A stretch of 64,000 nucleotides of DNA from positions 1 through 64,000 of the forward strand of contig JAIOQZ010000058.1 in NCBI GenBank assembly GCA_021108395.1. The letters are read 5' to 3'. Below are positions 40,062-48,004 of this stretch, piece after piece. This DNA is from Candidatus Cloacimonadota bacterium (GTDB taxonomy: Bacteria > Cloacimonadota > Cloacimonadia > Cloacimonadales > JAIOQZ01). The position numbers were made by a program, and so were the translations under genes. The notes below the pieces were generated by a model. It did no database searches and had not been told where the DNA came from. It saw nothing but the letters and a program-made list of their open reading frames with translations. Each line of letters begins with the position of its first letter. Position 1 is the first letter of the stretch.

Positions 40062-42602
40062 TCATTTCAGCAGCAGCAGCTTCTTCGTTTCCGTGCGGTC
40101 GCCCGTTTGCAGTCGGCAGAAATACACCCCAGAGGCCACCGGCTGGTCATCATCGTCGCGGCCATCCCAACTGAACAAATGCGGGCCTGAGGGCATATGC
40201 TCTCGTGCCAGTGTGCGCACCCGCTGACCACGCACGTTGAACACACACAGTGTGCCGTAGGCGGGCCCGGCCAGACTGAACGCAATATTTGCGCTTGGAT
40301 TGAACGGATTGGGCCATGTGTGCAGGCCTGTTGTCAGTGACGGTGTGTCGTCGCTGTTCACAAGCACCGTTGTGAAGCTGAAGATTCCCTCGTCGTAAAC
40401 GCTATAGCTGTCGGTTACGCGCACCGTGAGCGACCATGTAGAATCCGGCTGCGTGGGCGTTCCTGCCAGAATGCCGTTCTCGTCCATGCCAATCCCCACT
40501 GGAAATGGTTCGGGAAACAAACTCAGGGCGCTGTTCTGTGACAACGGGTTGGCGCCGGATACCGTAGCGACGAGATAGTTGTCGCCCTCGCCTTCCGAAA
40601 CGCCGGCCACCCAGTTGTTGTCGGGTGTGCTGTCGTTGCCATAATGGAAATCGATGCGGCCGTCGTCGTACAATCGCGCCTCGAACACAGCGTGATAGTC
40701 GGGATCGTCGTAGCGAGAGGTGACCCAGCATATGCGGGCGGTTGTGTCGTCCGCCTCGAACCAGATACCGTCTCCCAGTTCGAGATATAACTGCAAATCG
40801 GCGCCGTATGGCGTGATGGCGCACGTCTCCAAGAGGTGTTCGAGTCTGCGGACGGTTGTTGGCGTGGCATCGAAGAAGATCGAGCCGTCGCTGCCAACAT
40901 ACAGCGAATCATAACTCTGCGTATAGAATGGGAAGCTGAACGGCAAGTGCACAACGCCGAGACCATCGTCAAGGCTTGCCATTTCGACCAGCTCACCCGT
41001 GGCCTGCGGCTGTTGCCAGTCGAGCGCGTCCTCTTCGTAGTGGCGAATCATCCGCCAGGTGTAGGGCGGCTCGCCAAACGCCGCGACAAGCTCTGTCTCG
41101 TAGGGCTGACCGGCTATGGCGACCGGCAGCGAGGCCGTTTGAATGGCCACAGCCTGATAGTCGATGATCGCATCGGCCCAGATGCGGGAGACGCCGTTGT
41201 TGACCAGTTCGACGTCGGTTTGAACGCTGCTCCACACGATCGGATCGCCGGTAGTGCAGTCGCAGATAGCAAACTCATTCAGCAGGCCCCAGGCGAGACT
41301 GTCGGGGTCTTGCTCGTGCAGTTCGAGGAACCATCTCGCGGGCTGCCCGGGCGTGATGTGCCCCAGCAGCGGCGTGATGTCAAACCCCAGCTCGAGGGTG
41401 CGATCTTCCGGTGAATCACCGCCCTGCATGAAGAGTTCCCCGCCCTGGTGGTGAAAGTGAGGGAATTCGAGCGTGTGTGTCGGCTCGGTTGCGGTGGTGT
41501 CGGCGTTCACGCCGGCAACCAGTTTGATGGCGTTGCGGCACTCGTGGGAAACGGTGGCTCTGGCGGTGAGCAGCGGATTATAGCCGTCTCGCGCACGGAT
41601 GACGTGAACCATTCCGCGCCATATACCGCCGTCGGGCACAGACTCGGCCAGAAGGTGATAGGACATCCAGATGCGGCCGTCGTCGGCCCAATTATCGCCC
41701 CAACTGTTGACAACCAGCAGCGCGCCGATTTCCCAGTCACGCATGTCCACCACGTTATCGCCATTTATGTCGATGTCGTTGGTGAATTGGCCGTCGCCGT
41801 TAATATCGACGCGAATCGAGTCGCTGTAACCGGCGAATGTCATGGCGTGATTCACGCTGGGGTGCCACTCTGTCACGATGTGTTCGCCCTCATGCGGTGT
41901 GCCGGCCGCCAGTTCTTGCGACAGATAGCCGGATACTCCGCAGGCGAAATTGGCCAGTCCGCCGCTTGGCTCGCCGTTCAGGTAGTCGTTCATCCAGGCT
42001 TTGAGCGTCTCGAGGCCTTCAGGCGTACTCACCTCGATGGCCATCATTTCGCTCATGCGATTGTCCATTCCCACGGAATAGCTGTCGTAGCCGTTCATCC
42101 AGCGGGTGGGGCCGCCTGCGGCAAAGTGACCGCCATATTCGGCCACGTTTGGTACGCCGCCCGCGCCGATGATGTGCCAGGCGTCCCAATACCATGACCC
42201 GCCGCCACCGCCATTGTTGAGAAAGTTCCAGGTGTAGTGGGTAGGATACTGCGTGGAGATCGTGTTGGCGGCGAGTCCGCGCAGGTAGTCAATCTCGTAG
42301 GTGTAGTTGTAGCCGACGCCAGCGGCCTGAGAGCAACTGCCGCCCTCCTGGGTAAAGACAGGCCGGAACCAGGGATGCAGCGTGTTGTCGAGCTCGAAAC
42401 GGCGGAGCGGACGATAGCCCTGGGGCAGGCTCAAGCGGGGCAGTTCGTCCAGCCAGAGAGAATCGGCGGCTGTGAGCGGACGCAGTTCGCCAACAAGCCA
42501 GGGATCGCCGTCAGGGTCGGGATTGAGGTTGCGCAGGCCTTGCGCCTGGGCGGCCACAGCGGTGACGATAAAAAGCAGCGACAGCATCGTACGGATGTTC
42601 AC
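40062..42602 (-). CDS. Secreted papain-like (C1) cysteine peptidase with T9SS-like C-terminal domain
   Basis: Start GTG 42602, five bases after GAGGAGG, gives a signal peptide (VNIRTMLSLLFIVTAVAAQA). The 846 residues carry a C1-type catalytic set: Gln85/Cys90 in FTQEGGSCSQAAG, His252 in VNHAMTFAGY and Asn299 in LVVNSWGDNW. Between His and Asn lie two Ca-binding-like loops (DINGDGQFTND and DINGDNVVDMRD). Downstream are beta-sandwich domains, a putative-Ig cadherin-like segment and the sorting domain (WPNPFNPSANIAF, NVRGQRVRTL, ending KKLLLLK). Probably an exported protease acting outside the cell. Promoter at 42659-42631. Confidence 0.85.
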   Translation of the reverse strand: MNIRTMLSLLFIVTAVAAQAQGLRNLNPDPDGDPWLVGELRPLTAADSLWLDELPRLSLPQGYRPLRRFELDNTLHPWFRPVFTQEGGSCSQAAGVGYNYTYEIDYLRGLAANTISTQYPTHYTWNFLNNGGGGGSWYWDAWHIIGAGGVPNVAEYGGHFAAGGPTRWMNGYDSYSVGMDNRMSEMMAIEVSTPEGLETLKAWMNDYLNGEPSGGLANFACGVSGYLSQELAAGTPHEGEHIVTEWHPSVNHAMTFAGYSDSIRVDINGDGQFTNDIDINGDNVVDMRDWEIGALLVVNSWGDNWADDGRIWMSYHLLAESVPDGGIWRGMVHVIRARDGYNPLLTARATVSHECRNAIKLVAGVNADTTATEPTHTLEFPHFHHQGGELFMQGGDSPEDRTLELGFDITPLLGHITPGQPARWFLELHEQDPDSLAWGLLNEFAICDCTTGDPIVWSSVQTDVELVNNGVSRIWADAIIDYQAVAIQTASLPVAIAGQPYETELVAAFGEPPYTWRMIRHYEEDALDWQQPQATGELVEMASLDDGLGVVHLPFSFPFYTQSYDSLYVGSDGSIFFDATPTTVRRLEHLLETCAITPYGADLQLYLELGDGIWFEADDTTARICWVTSRYDDPDYHAVFEARLYDDGRIDFHYGNDSTPDNNWVAGVSEGEGDNYLVATVSGANPLSQNSALSLFPEPFPVGIGMDENGILAGTPTQPDSTWSLTVRVTDSYSVYDEGIFSFTTVLVNSDDTPSLTTGLHTWPNPFNPSANIAFSLAGPAYGTLCVFNVRGQRVRTLAREHMPSGPHLFSWDGRDDDDQPVASGVYFCRLQTGDRTETKKLLLLK

Positions 42603-42630
42603 AGAAGCCTCCTCACAAGTTCTGCCTGCT

Positions 42631-42659
42631 ATTATGCACATAGGGTTCCAATCCGTCAA
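42631..42659 (-). promoter_or_regulatory. Promoter of the C1 peptidase gene
   Basis: Minus strand TTGACG (42659-42654), 17 bp, CATAAT (42636-42631). Confidence 0.6.
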
Positions 42660-42668
42660 GCTTCGCAC

Positions 42669-42702
42669 AAAAAGAAACGGGCAACGCTTCAGCGTCGCCC
42701 GT
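42669..42702 (-). terminator. Intrinsic terminator of the DUF4476 gene
   Basis: Minus strand ACGGGCGACGC-TGAA-GCGTTGCCCGT with one mismatch, followed by TTCTTTTT. It overlaps the -35 side of the next gene's promoter region. Confidence 0.85.
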
Positions 42703-42718
42703 CATGCAAGCTGAGGCC

Positions 42719-43408
42719 TTACTGGTTGATGATGCCTTTCACCGCATCCTTTTCGTTGGAGTATGTGAACAGACTCAGCAAGTCGTGGCCATTTTCGGGG
42801 TCAACCACACGGGGCCAGAGCAAACGCACCACTGCAACCTGCTCGTCGCCGAAATCGAAGAGCTGCACAAGCTGGCCGATCTGGTCAACACTGAAGTAAT
42901 GATGCAGCACAGCCACTTCGATGACACCCATCATATCGTCGGAAAAGTCCTCGGACTGGACGTTACGCTTGAGCTTACCGAAGTCGCTGCCGTTCATGGC
43001 CAGGGGCGCTTGCTCCAGTTCCGGTTCATCCATCTCGGCATCCATTGTCTCCCAGCCGCTGACGCTCACATCCATAGTGACGCTGGTGGACTGAGAACTC
43101 GAGCTGCTGGTGTTGAGAGTGATGGCCTGGTTGTCGGGAAGCTGCACGAGCAACGCGAATATCTCGGTGATGAGCCTTTTGGCGCGTTCCTGTTCCAGCC
43201 GCTTGAGCTGCGAGATATATTCCTGCTCGAGCAGGTCGAGCTTGTCGGCGATAGCCTCGATGACGCTGCCTGTGGTGGTGGTGCCGTCTGACTGCACATC
43301 ATTGATCTCGATGCTCATGGTGGTTCCATTCACAGAGATGCTCACCTCTTCGGCAAACAACCCGCCGCAAAGAAACACTGCCAGCAAAGTAATTAACGTA
43401 ATTTTCAT
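42719..43408 (-). CDS. Secreted protein with DUF4476-like C-terminal domain
   Basis: Start ATG 43408 with GGAGG upstream and signal peptide MKITLITLLAVFLCGGLFA. The 229 residues show a short beta region (VSISVNGTTMSIEIND), a coiled coil (about 55-95), a serine-rich linker, and a C-terminal DUF4476-type helical domain (FSDDMMGVIEVAVLHHYFSVDQIGQLVQLFDFGDEQ, LLSLFTYSNEKDAVKGII). Function unknown. Own promoter and terminator. Confidence 0.8.
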   Translation of the reverse strand: MKITLITLLAVFLCGGLFAEEVSISVNGTTMSIEINDVQSDGTTTTGSVIEAIADKLDLLEQEYISQLKRLEQERAKRLITEIFALLVQLPDNQAITLNTSSSSSQSTSVTMDVSVSGWETMDAEMDEPELEQAPLAMNGSDFGKLKRNVQSEDFSDDMMGVIEVAVLHHYFSVDQIGQLVQLFDFGDEQVAVVRLLWPRVVDPENGHDLLSLFTYSNEKDAVKGIINQ

Positions 43409-43430
43409 TGTACCTCCATGTTTGCGTGAC

Positions 43431-43459
43431 AAATACGAAACAGACGCTCGCCTCGTCAA
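43431..43459 (-). promoter_or_regulatory. Promoter of the DUF4476 gene
   Basis: Minus strand TTGACG (43459-43454), 17 bp, GTATTT (43436-43431). The -10 is imperfect. Confidence 0.45.
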
Positions 43460-43554
43460 GTTTATCACTGCTGAAACTTCCAGCCCGCCACTTCGTTTCA
43501 CAAGAAAAAGGTTGTCAGGCATGTACAGGCATGCAAACTGAGGTTGGAGGCTCT

Positions 43555-44508
43555 ATGCGAAACTTGATGATCCTGATGATATTCACAACGTTGCTGCTGG
43601 CTGGGTGCAATTTCGACACCACCAGCAGCGGTGGGGGCAATTCGGCGTTTCTCGTCGGTGTCTCCTCGTTATCACTGAACGGCGCCCCCACGCGCATCAC
43701 TCGAACCGGCGCAACGCTGTTCGTTCTCAGCGAGCCATATGATCTTGTGGCCATCGACGTGCAGGATCCCTACTTCCCCTGGGCCGAATCATCAACGTTT
43801 TCCGAGGGAATCGCGCTCGACACAAACTACAACATCACCTGCGTCATCGACGCAAACGGACTGGGGCTGTGGCAAATCGACAACGACTGGGATATGGAGG
43901 AGACAGCTTTCGTGTCCATTTCCAGCGCCACGGACGTGGACATTGTCGGCAACTACGCCTATGTGTCCAACGCCAATCTCGGCCTGCAAGTATTCGACAT
44001 CACCGACCCCTGGTTTCCGCCATTCGAGGTAGGCGACAACTGGGGACAGCTCGATTGCTTTCGCCTCGAAGTGGCGGGGTCATGCGTCTATATGCTGCAC
44101 CCCTACGGCATGAAGATACTCTCCTCGACGCCAGTGACCGGCCCAATCGAGATGGGCGCCTTCACCATCACCGCGCCTCTCGATGTCGCCGTACGCGGGC
44201 AATACGCCTACATCGCCCATGAGTATGGCCTCACCGTCGTTGACATAAGCGACCCCTATCATCCCAATTCGGCGGCCTCCTACGCCTCATTCGACAGCTA
44301 CAACGCCATCGCGATTGCGGGGAATTACGCCTTTGTCTGCGCCGGTAGCGACGGCATCAAGCTTTTCGACATCAGCGATCCGCTCTCGCCTGTGTTGCTC
44401 GACACCTACAGCACACCCGGCGCGGCATGGGACGTTGTCACCGACGGCGTCTATGCCTATGTCTGCTGTGACGGCAGTGTGGAAACGCTACGGTTGGACG
44501 TGTGGTAG
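43555..44508 (+). CDS. LVIVD-repeat lipoprotein
   Basis: Start ATG 43555 after TTGGAGG. The 317 residues have lipobox LAGC (Cys18), a Ser/Gly linker, then a series of LVIVD-type blades of about 40 residues, for example ATDVDIVGNYAYVSNANLGLQVFDITDPWFPP and LDVAVRGQYAYIAHEYGLTVVDISDPYHPN. These fold as a beta-propeller. Family members are surface or periplasmic proteins of unclear role. No partner gene is obvious. Confidence 0.86.
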   Translation: MRNLMILMIFTTLLLAGCNFDTTSSGGGNSAFLVGVSSLSLNGAPTRITRTGATLFVLSEPYDLVAIDVQDPYFPWAESSTFSEGIALDTNYNITCVIDANGLGLWQIDNDWDMEETAFVSISSATDVDIVGNYAYVSNANLGLQVFDITDPWFPPFEVGDNWGQLDCFRLEVAGSCVYMLHPYGMKILSSTPVTGPIEMGAFTITAPLDVAVRGQYAYIAHEYGLTVVDISDPYHPNSAASYASFDSYNAIAIAGNYAFVCAGSDGIKLFDISDPLSPVLLDTYSTPGAAWDVVTDGVYAYVCCDGSVETLRLDVW

Positions 44509-44620
44509 GCTATGGGCCTGCCACCGCAGATTTGCGCTGTCTCTGACAAGCGGGAAAACATTGGCCGCGCCAAATTTGCGGAGGGAGCTGAAAATAAATA
44601 GCATTCAGTGAAAATATTGC

Positions 44621-44649
44621 TTGTCACAGTCCACGACAATATCTAATAT
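44621..44649 (+). promoter_or_regulatory. Promoter of the HD-GYP gene
   Basis: TTGTCA (44621-44626), 17 bp, TAATAT (44644-44649), 34 bp before the start codon. Confidence 0.6.
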
Positions 44650-44682
44650 CGAGTTCTGTAAATGCGGTGGGGGGAGAGTGCA

Positions 44683-45744
44683 ATGGACGAGAATCGCCAA
44701 ATTGTTATTCTGATAGTCGATGATGACGAAGTCATCCGCGACGTTACCAAAGAGATATTGCTCGAAGAGCTGGACTGCCGTGTTGTCGAAGCGACCAACG
44801 GTCTCGAAGGCATCGAAATGGTCGATCGGTATCTGCCCGACCTAATCCTGCTGGACATCGAGATGCCGCAGCAGGATGGGTTCACCGTAGCCAAAATCGT
44901 CCGTGGCGACCCCCGCTCGTGGGACATCCCCATCATCTTCATGACCGGCCTGATAGACCAGAGCACAATCCTGCGCACGTTCGAGGTTGGCGGTAACGAC
45001 TACATAAGCAAGCCCGCCTCGCCACGCGTATTGCTGGCGCGCATCCGTTCTCATCTCGAACGCAAACGCATGTCCGATGAGCTACACCTCAAGAATCGTC
45101 TGCTGATGGACCGTGAGCTGCATCTGTCAACGCTGCTTACCGAGAAAACGAAGGAAATCCGCCTGGTCACTCTGGCCATGATCGAGGCCCTGGAAAACGC
45201 CAACCACCTGAACGATGAGGATACTGGTCTTCATCTGCGCCGAGTGGGACACTACTCCGCGCTACTGGCGCGGGAATATGGCTGTGACCAGAAGTTCGTT
45301 AGCGATATCGAGTTGTACGCATCGTTGCATGATGTGGGTAAAGTGGGCATCCCAGACCACATCCTCAAAAAGCCCGGCCCACTCACGTCCAGCGAGTTCA
45401 GCCTTGTCGAGAAGCATGTGGTGCTGGGGCATCAGATGATCGACCAGCCGGCTGTTGACCAAATGGCCAAGAACATCGTTCTCTATCATCACGAACGCTG
45501 GGACGGCAATGGCTATGTGCACAAGCTCGCTGGCGAGGAGATTCCGCTCGAAGCGCGCATCGTCACCGTTGCCGATGTGTATGACGCGCTTTCCTTCCAG
45601 CGGGTCTACAAGCCATCGTTCCCCGAGGTGGAAATCGAGAAGTATATGAAATCGGCATCAGGCCTTCACTTCGAGCCTGCCCTGGTCGATATTTTCTTCA
45701 ACCACCACGACAAGTTCCTCGAGATTAAAGCCCACACTTCCTGA
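44683..45744 (+). CDS. HD-GYP response regulator (RpfG type)
   Basis: Start ATG 44683, seven bases after GGGGGGAG. The 353 residues hold a receiver domain (LIVDDDEVIRDVTKEI; phospho-acceptor Asp in LILLDIEMP; Lys in YISKPASP), a coiled-coil linker and an HD-GYP domain. The latter has DEDTGLHLRRVGHY, HDVGKVGIPDHILKKPGPL, HVVLGHQM, HHERWDGNGY and VTVADVYDALS, so all metal-ligand positions appear present. Such proteins degrade cyclic-di-GMP (or related cyclic dinucleotides) on phosphorylation. No ordinary histidine kinase is next to it; the two ATPase-less proteins nearby are candidate phosphorelay partners. Confidence 0.92.
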   Translation: MDENRQIVILIVDDDEVIRDVTKEILLEELDCRVVEATNGLEGIEMVDRYLPDLILLDIEMPQQDGFTVAKIVRGDPRSWDIPIIFMTGLIDQSTILRTFEVGGNDYISKPASPRVLLARIRSHLERKRMSDELHLKNRLLMDRELHLSTLLTEKTKEIRLVTLAMIEALENANHLNDEDTGLHLRRVGHYSALLAREYGCDQKFVSDIELYASLHDVGKVGIPDHILKKPGPLTSSEFSLVEKHVVLGHQMIDQPAVDQMAKNIVLYHHERWDGNGYVHKLAGEEIPLEARIVTVADVYDALSFQRVYKPSFPEVEIEKYMKSASGLHFEPALVDIFFNHHDKFLEIKAHTS

Positions 45745-45822
45745 TACCGCCTGTCGTCCGTGCATCTACAGGATGCGCACCTGCAAAGCGGCCTCTTCCT
45801 CACCCGCCTTTCGGTGCAATCG

Positions 45823-46335
45823 TTAGTCGAGGTACATCCCGGCGCAAACCACATACTGCACCTCATCACTGCCGCTAACCAGCAGTCCGTAGGTCTTCTT
45901 GTCGTGCAATCCTTCCTCGTCCGGAATCGTATAGACATAGGTTGTCCAGCCGGAGCCGGCATCGAGCGCAGTCTGCACAATCTCCTTGCGGAACAGCTTG
46001 CCGTGGGCGTCCGGCTTGTCGGCCAAGTTGACGCCGATAAGCTCTGGGTTGGGATGCGCCACCATCGTGGCCGTGGTGTCATAGATGAAAGTATAGAATT
46101 CATGCTCACCGCCGGAGAACGGGTGCGTTCCACTGTTGATGGCTGCGATGCAACCTGCGGCGTTTTTTTCGAGTGAGTCGGCGGCGGCGGCCACAAGGTC
46201 CATCACCTTCTGCTCGGTTGGCGAAGGCGCTGGAGCAGGCTCGGCGGCCTCGACGGTTTCGGCGGCGTTTTGCTGCGGCTGGCCGCAAGCAAATAACGCC
46301 AGCAATACAAAGACGGCAATGAGAATACGAATCAT
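45823..46335 (-). CDS. Cache-domain lipoprotein
   Basis: The 170 residues start with a lipoprotein signal (LFAC, Cys17), a Pro/Ala-rich linker, and a single Cache-like domain: FYTFIYDTTATMVAHPNPELIGVNLADKPDAHGKLF, GWTTYVYTIPDE and KTYGLLVSG. Cache domains bind small ligands outside the cytoplasm; a stand-alone lipoprotein version probably works as a sensor or solute-binding partner. CAGGAGG before the ATG supports the start. Convergent with the HD-GYP gene. Confidence 0.82.
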   Translation of the reverse strand: MIRILIAVFVLLALFACGQPQQNAAETVEAAEPAPAPSPTEQKVMDLVAAAADSLEKNAAGCIAAINSGTHPFSGGEHEFYTFIYDTTATMVAHPNPELIGVNLADKPDAHGKLFRKEIVQTALDAGSGWTTYVYTIPDEEGLHDKKTYGLLVSGSDEVQYVVCAGMYLD

Positions 46336-46452
46336 AGAATCCTCCTGTTTTCCATTGTTAACAAATATTCATCTAAACCATTCATTACCTTATGTTACGT
46401 CATTATCGGGTATGTCAAGCACAAATTATCACCCTGGGCAACAAGTAAATGC

Positions 46453-46482
46453 TTGACGAGGCATGTGTGAGTGGCATATGAT
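46453..46482 (+). promoter_or_regulatory. Promoter of the DUF4388 gene
   Basis: TTGACG (46453-46458), 18 bp, TATGAT (46477-46482), 35 bp before the start codon. Confidence 0.6.
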
Positions 46483-46517
46483 GAAAGTTGTTTTTCTCTG
46501 AATATGTGGAGGAAATT

Positions 46518-47402
46518 ATGCACAATATTCTGTTAATGGACGCCGACAAGGGAATGCTCAGCCTCACTTCGTCAGAGCTCATGGCTACACAGAAAACCGC
46601 CATCGCCGAAATCATGGCCAGAGCCGAGCATGTCGCAGAAATCCCCGACGGCTGGCTTCGCAATAAAATCCTCACAGCCGGCAATCTCCTGACAGCCCAG
46701 TCGCTGCTTCAGAGTGAAGAGGTATCGGTGGTATTCATCAACACGTTGAGCCTCGAAATCGAGAGCATTCAGCTTATGCTGCATCTGAAGCGCTCATATC
46801 CACACATTCCTCTGGTTGTATTCACCAATGCGATTCCGACCTTCACCGACAGAGAGATGAAGCATCATGTCGTGAGCCACTACATCGAGCGCCCCTACAA
46901 CGTCAGCATGATTCAGTTGCGCATCTTCGAGATATTGCTTATACGCATCCTCGATCCTGAATTCGTTTTCGATAGCGGCGTGGGGCTGCCCTCGCTGCTA
47001 CAGCTCATCTATCTTGGCAGTCTCGCCTGCACCCTCCGCCTACAGTGCGACGAGCAGAGTGGGTTCATCAGCTTCCTGCCGGGTAACCTCGTAGATGCAG
47101 GCTGCAACGATCTGAGTGGGGAAGCCGCAATGTTGGAGCTGTTGAACTGGAAGGACGCTACAATCTACATCCAAGCTGGGAGCAGCACGCAAACAGACCT
47201 TATCCTCAAGCCTCTGCCAAAAATTCTGGCGGCTCATTTCGAGAATATCTCGATGGACCAGCCGGAAGAAGTTGCTCGCAAGATTCGCAAAATCAAGGAA
47301 TTCCTGCAATACCTGCTGGCCGGCATCAACCGGCGCGACCCCAAACGCCGTCGGCCTTCACTGTTTGGGGTATGGCGCGGGTTCACCAAAGTCGAAAAGT
47401 AG
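46518..47402 (+). CDS. Pseudo-receiver protein with DUF4388 domain
   Basis: Start ATG 46518 after GGAGG. The 294 residues begin with a receiver-like fold (MHNILLMDADKGMLS ... VSVVFINTLSLEIES ... IPLVVFTNAIP ... HYIERPYNVSMIQL) in which the usual phospho-acceptor Asp is Asn (VFIN). A DUF4388 domain follows (VGLPSLLQLIYLGSLACTLRL ... GFISFLPGNLVDAGCNDLSGEAAMLELLNWKDATIYI), then a basic tail. DUF4388 (PatA-like) domains occur in response regulators of gliding and social bacteria. Probably acts by protein contact rather than phosphorylation. Confidence 0.82.
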   Translation: MHNILLMDADKGMLSLTSSELMATQKTAIAEIMARAEHVAEIPDGWLRNKILTAGNLLTAQSLLQSEEVSVVFINTLSLEIESIQLMLHLKRSYPHIPLVVFTNAIPTFTDREMKHHVVSHYIERPYNVSMIQLRIFEILLIRILDPEFVFDSGVGLPSLLQLIYLGSLACTLRLQCDEQSGFISFLPGNLVDAGCNDLSGEAAMLELLNWKDATIYIQAGSSTQTDLILKPLPKILAAHFENISMDQPEEVARKIRKIKEFLQYLLAGINRRDPKRRRPSLFGVWRGFTKVEK

Positions 47403-47489
47403 CCAGCCTCTCCCGCACCTCGGCACAGTTATTCCGCACAGACACGCAAGATCAGAGGCTTGCTGCCTATTTGTGCCCGGAGCAACTTA

Positions 47490-47879
47490 CTACTTGAGGA
47501 ATTTACGCAACTTGCGGCGTATTCTCAGCAGCAGATTCTTCTCTTTGTCGATAAACTCGAGCTTGTTTTCGTAGCCGCGTATTTCGGAGATATCGCTCCA
47601 GGAGTGACGGCCAAAATCGAGTTCTTCCTTCGACTTGCTGATAATGGTGATCTGGAGCGTTATGCGTTCGGCTTCAGGCCATTTCTGCGCAAGATTGAAC
47701 ACCTCATACATGATGAACTTGGCGTCATTTTCCGGCCCTTTATCGGAGATAGTGAGCTTTGCGGTGAGAAGGTCGCCATAGAGTTGTTCGTCGGTTACCT
47801 TGCCAAACAACCCGAAACCGTCACAACCCAGCAACAGCAGGGCCAAAGCGAGTGGAGCAAGCCAAATCATACGTTTCAT
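47490..47879 (-). CDS. Small lipoprotein of unknown function
   Basis: The 129 residues start with a lipoprotein signal (MKRMIWLAPLALALLLLGC, Cys19). The mature part has a beta-strand-rich core (KLTISDKGPEND, ERITLQITIISKSKEELDFGRHSW) and a basic C-terminus (LLLRIRRKLRKFLK). No family recognised. GGGAGG upstream supports the start. Confidence 0.75.
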   Translation of the reverse strand: MKRMIWLAPLALALLLLGCDGFGLFGKVTDEQLYGDLLTAKLTISDKGPENDAKFIMYEVFNLAQKWPEAERITLQITIISKSKEELDFGRHSWSDISEIRGYENKLEFIDKEKNLLLRIRRKLRKFLK

Positions 47880-48004
47880 ACACAGCCTCCCAGAATCTGA
47901 TATAGTACGAAGTATAACTCGGCGTGTGTGGCGTCAACCATTTTCCGCTACAGCGGTGTGTGTGTCATGACGTCTGGCGGCCAGCGCAAGCTTGAGGGGC
48001 GCTG

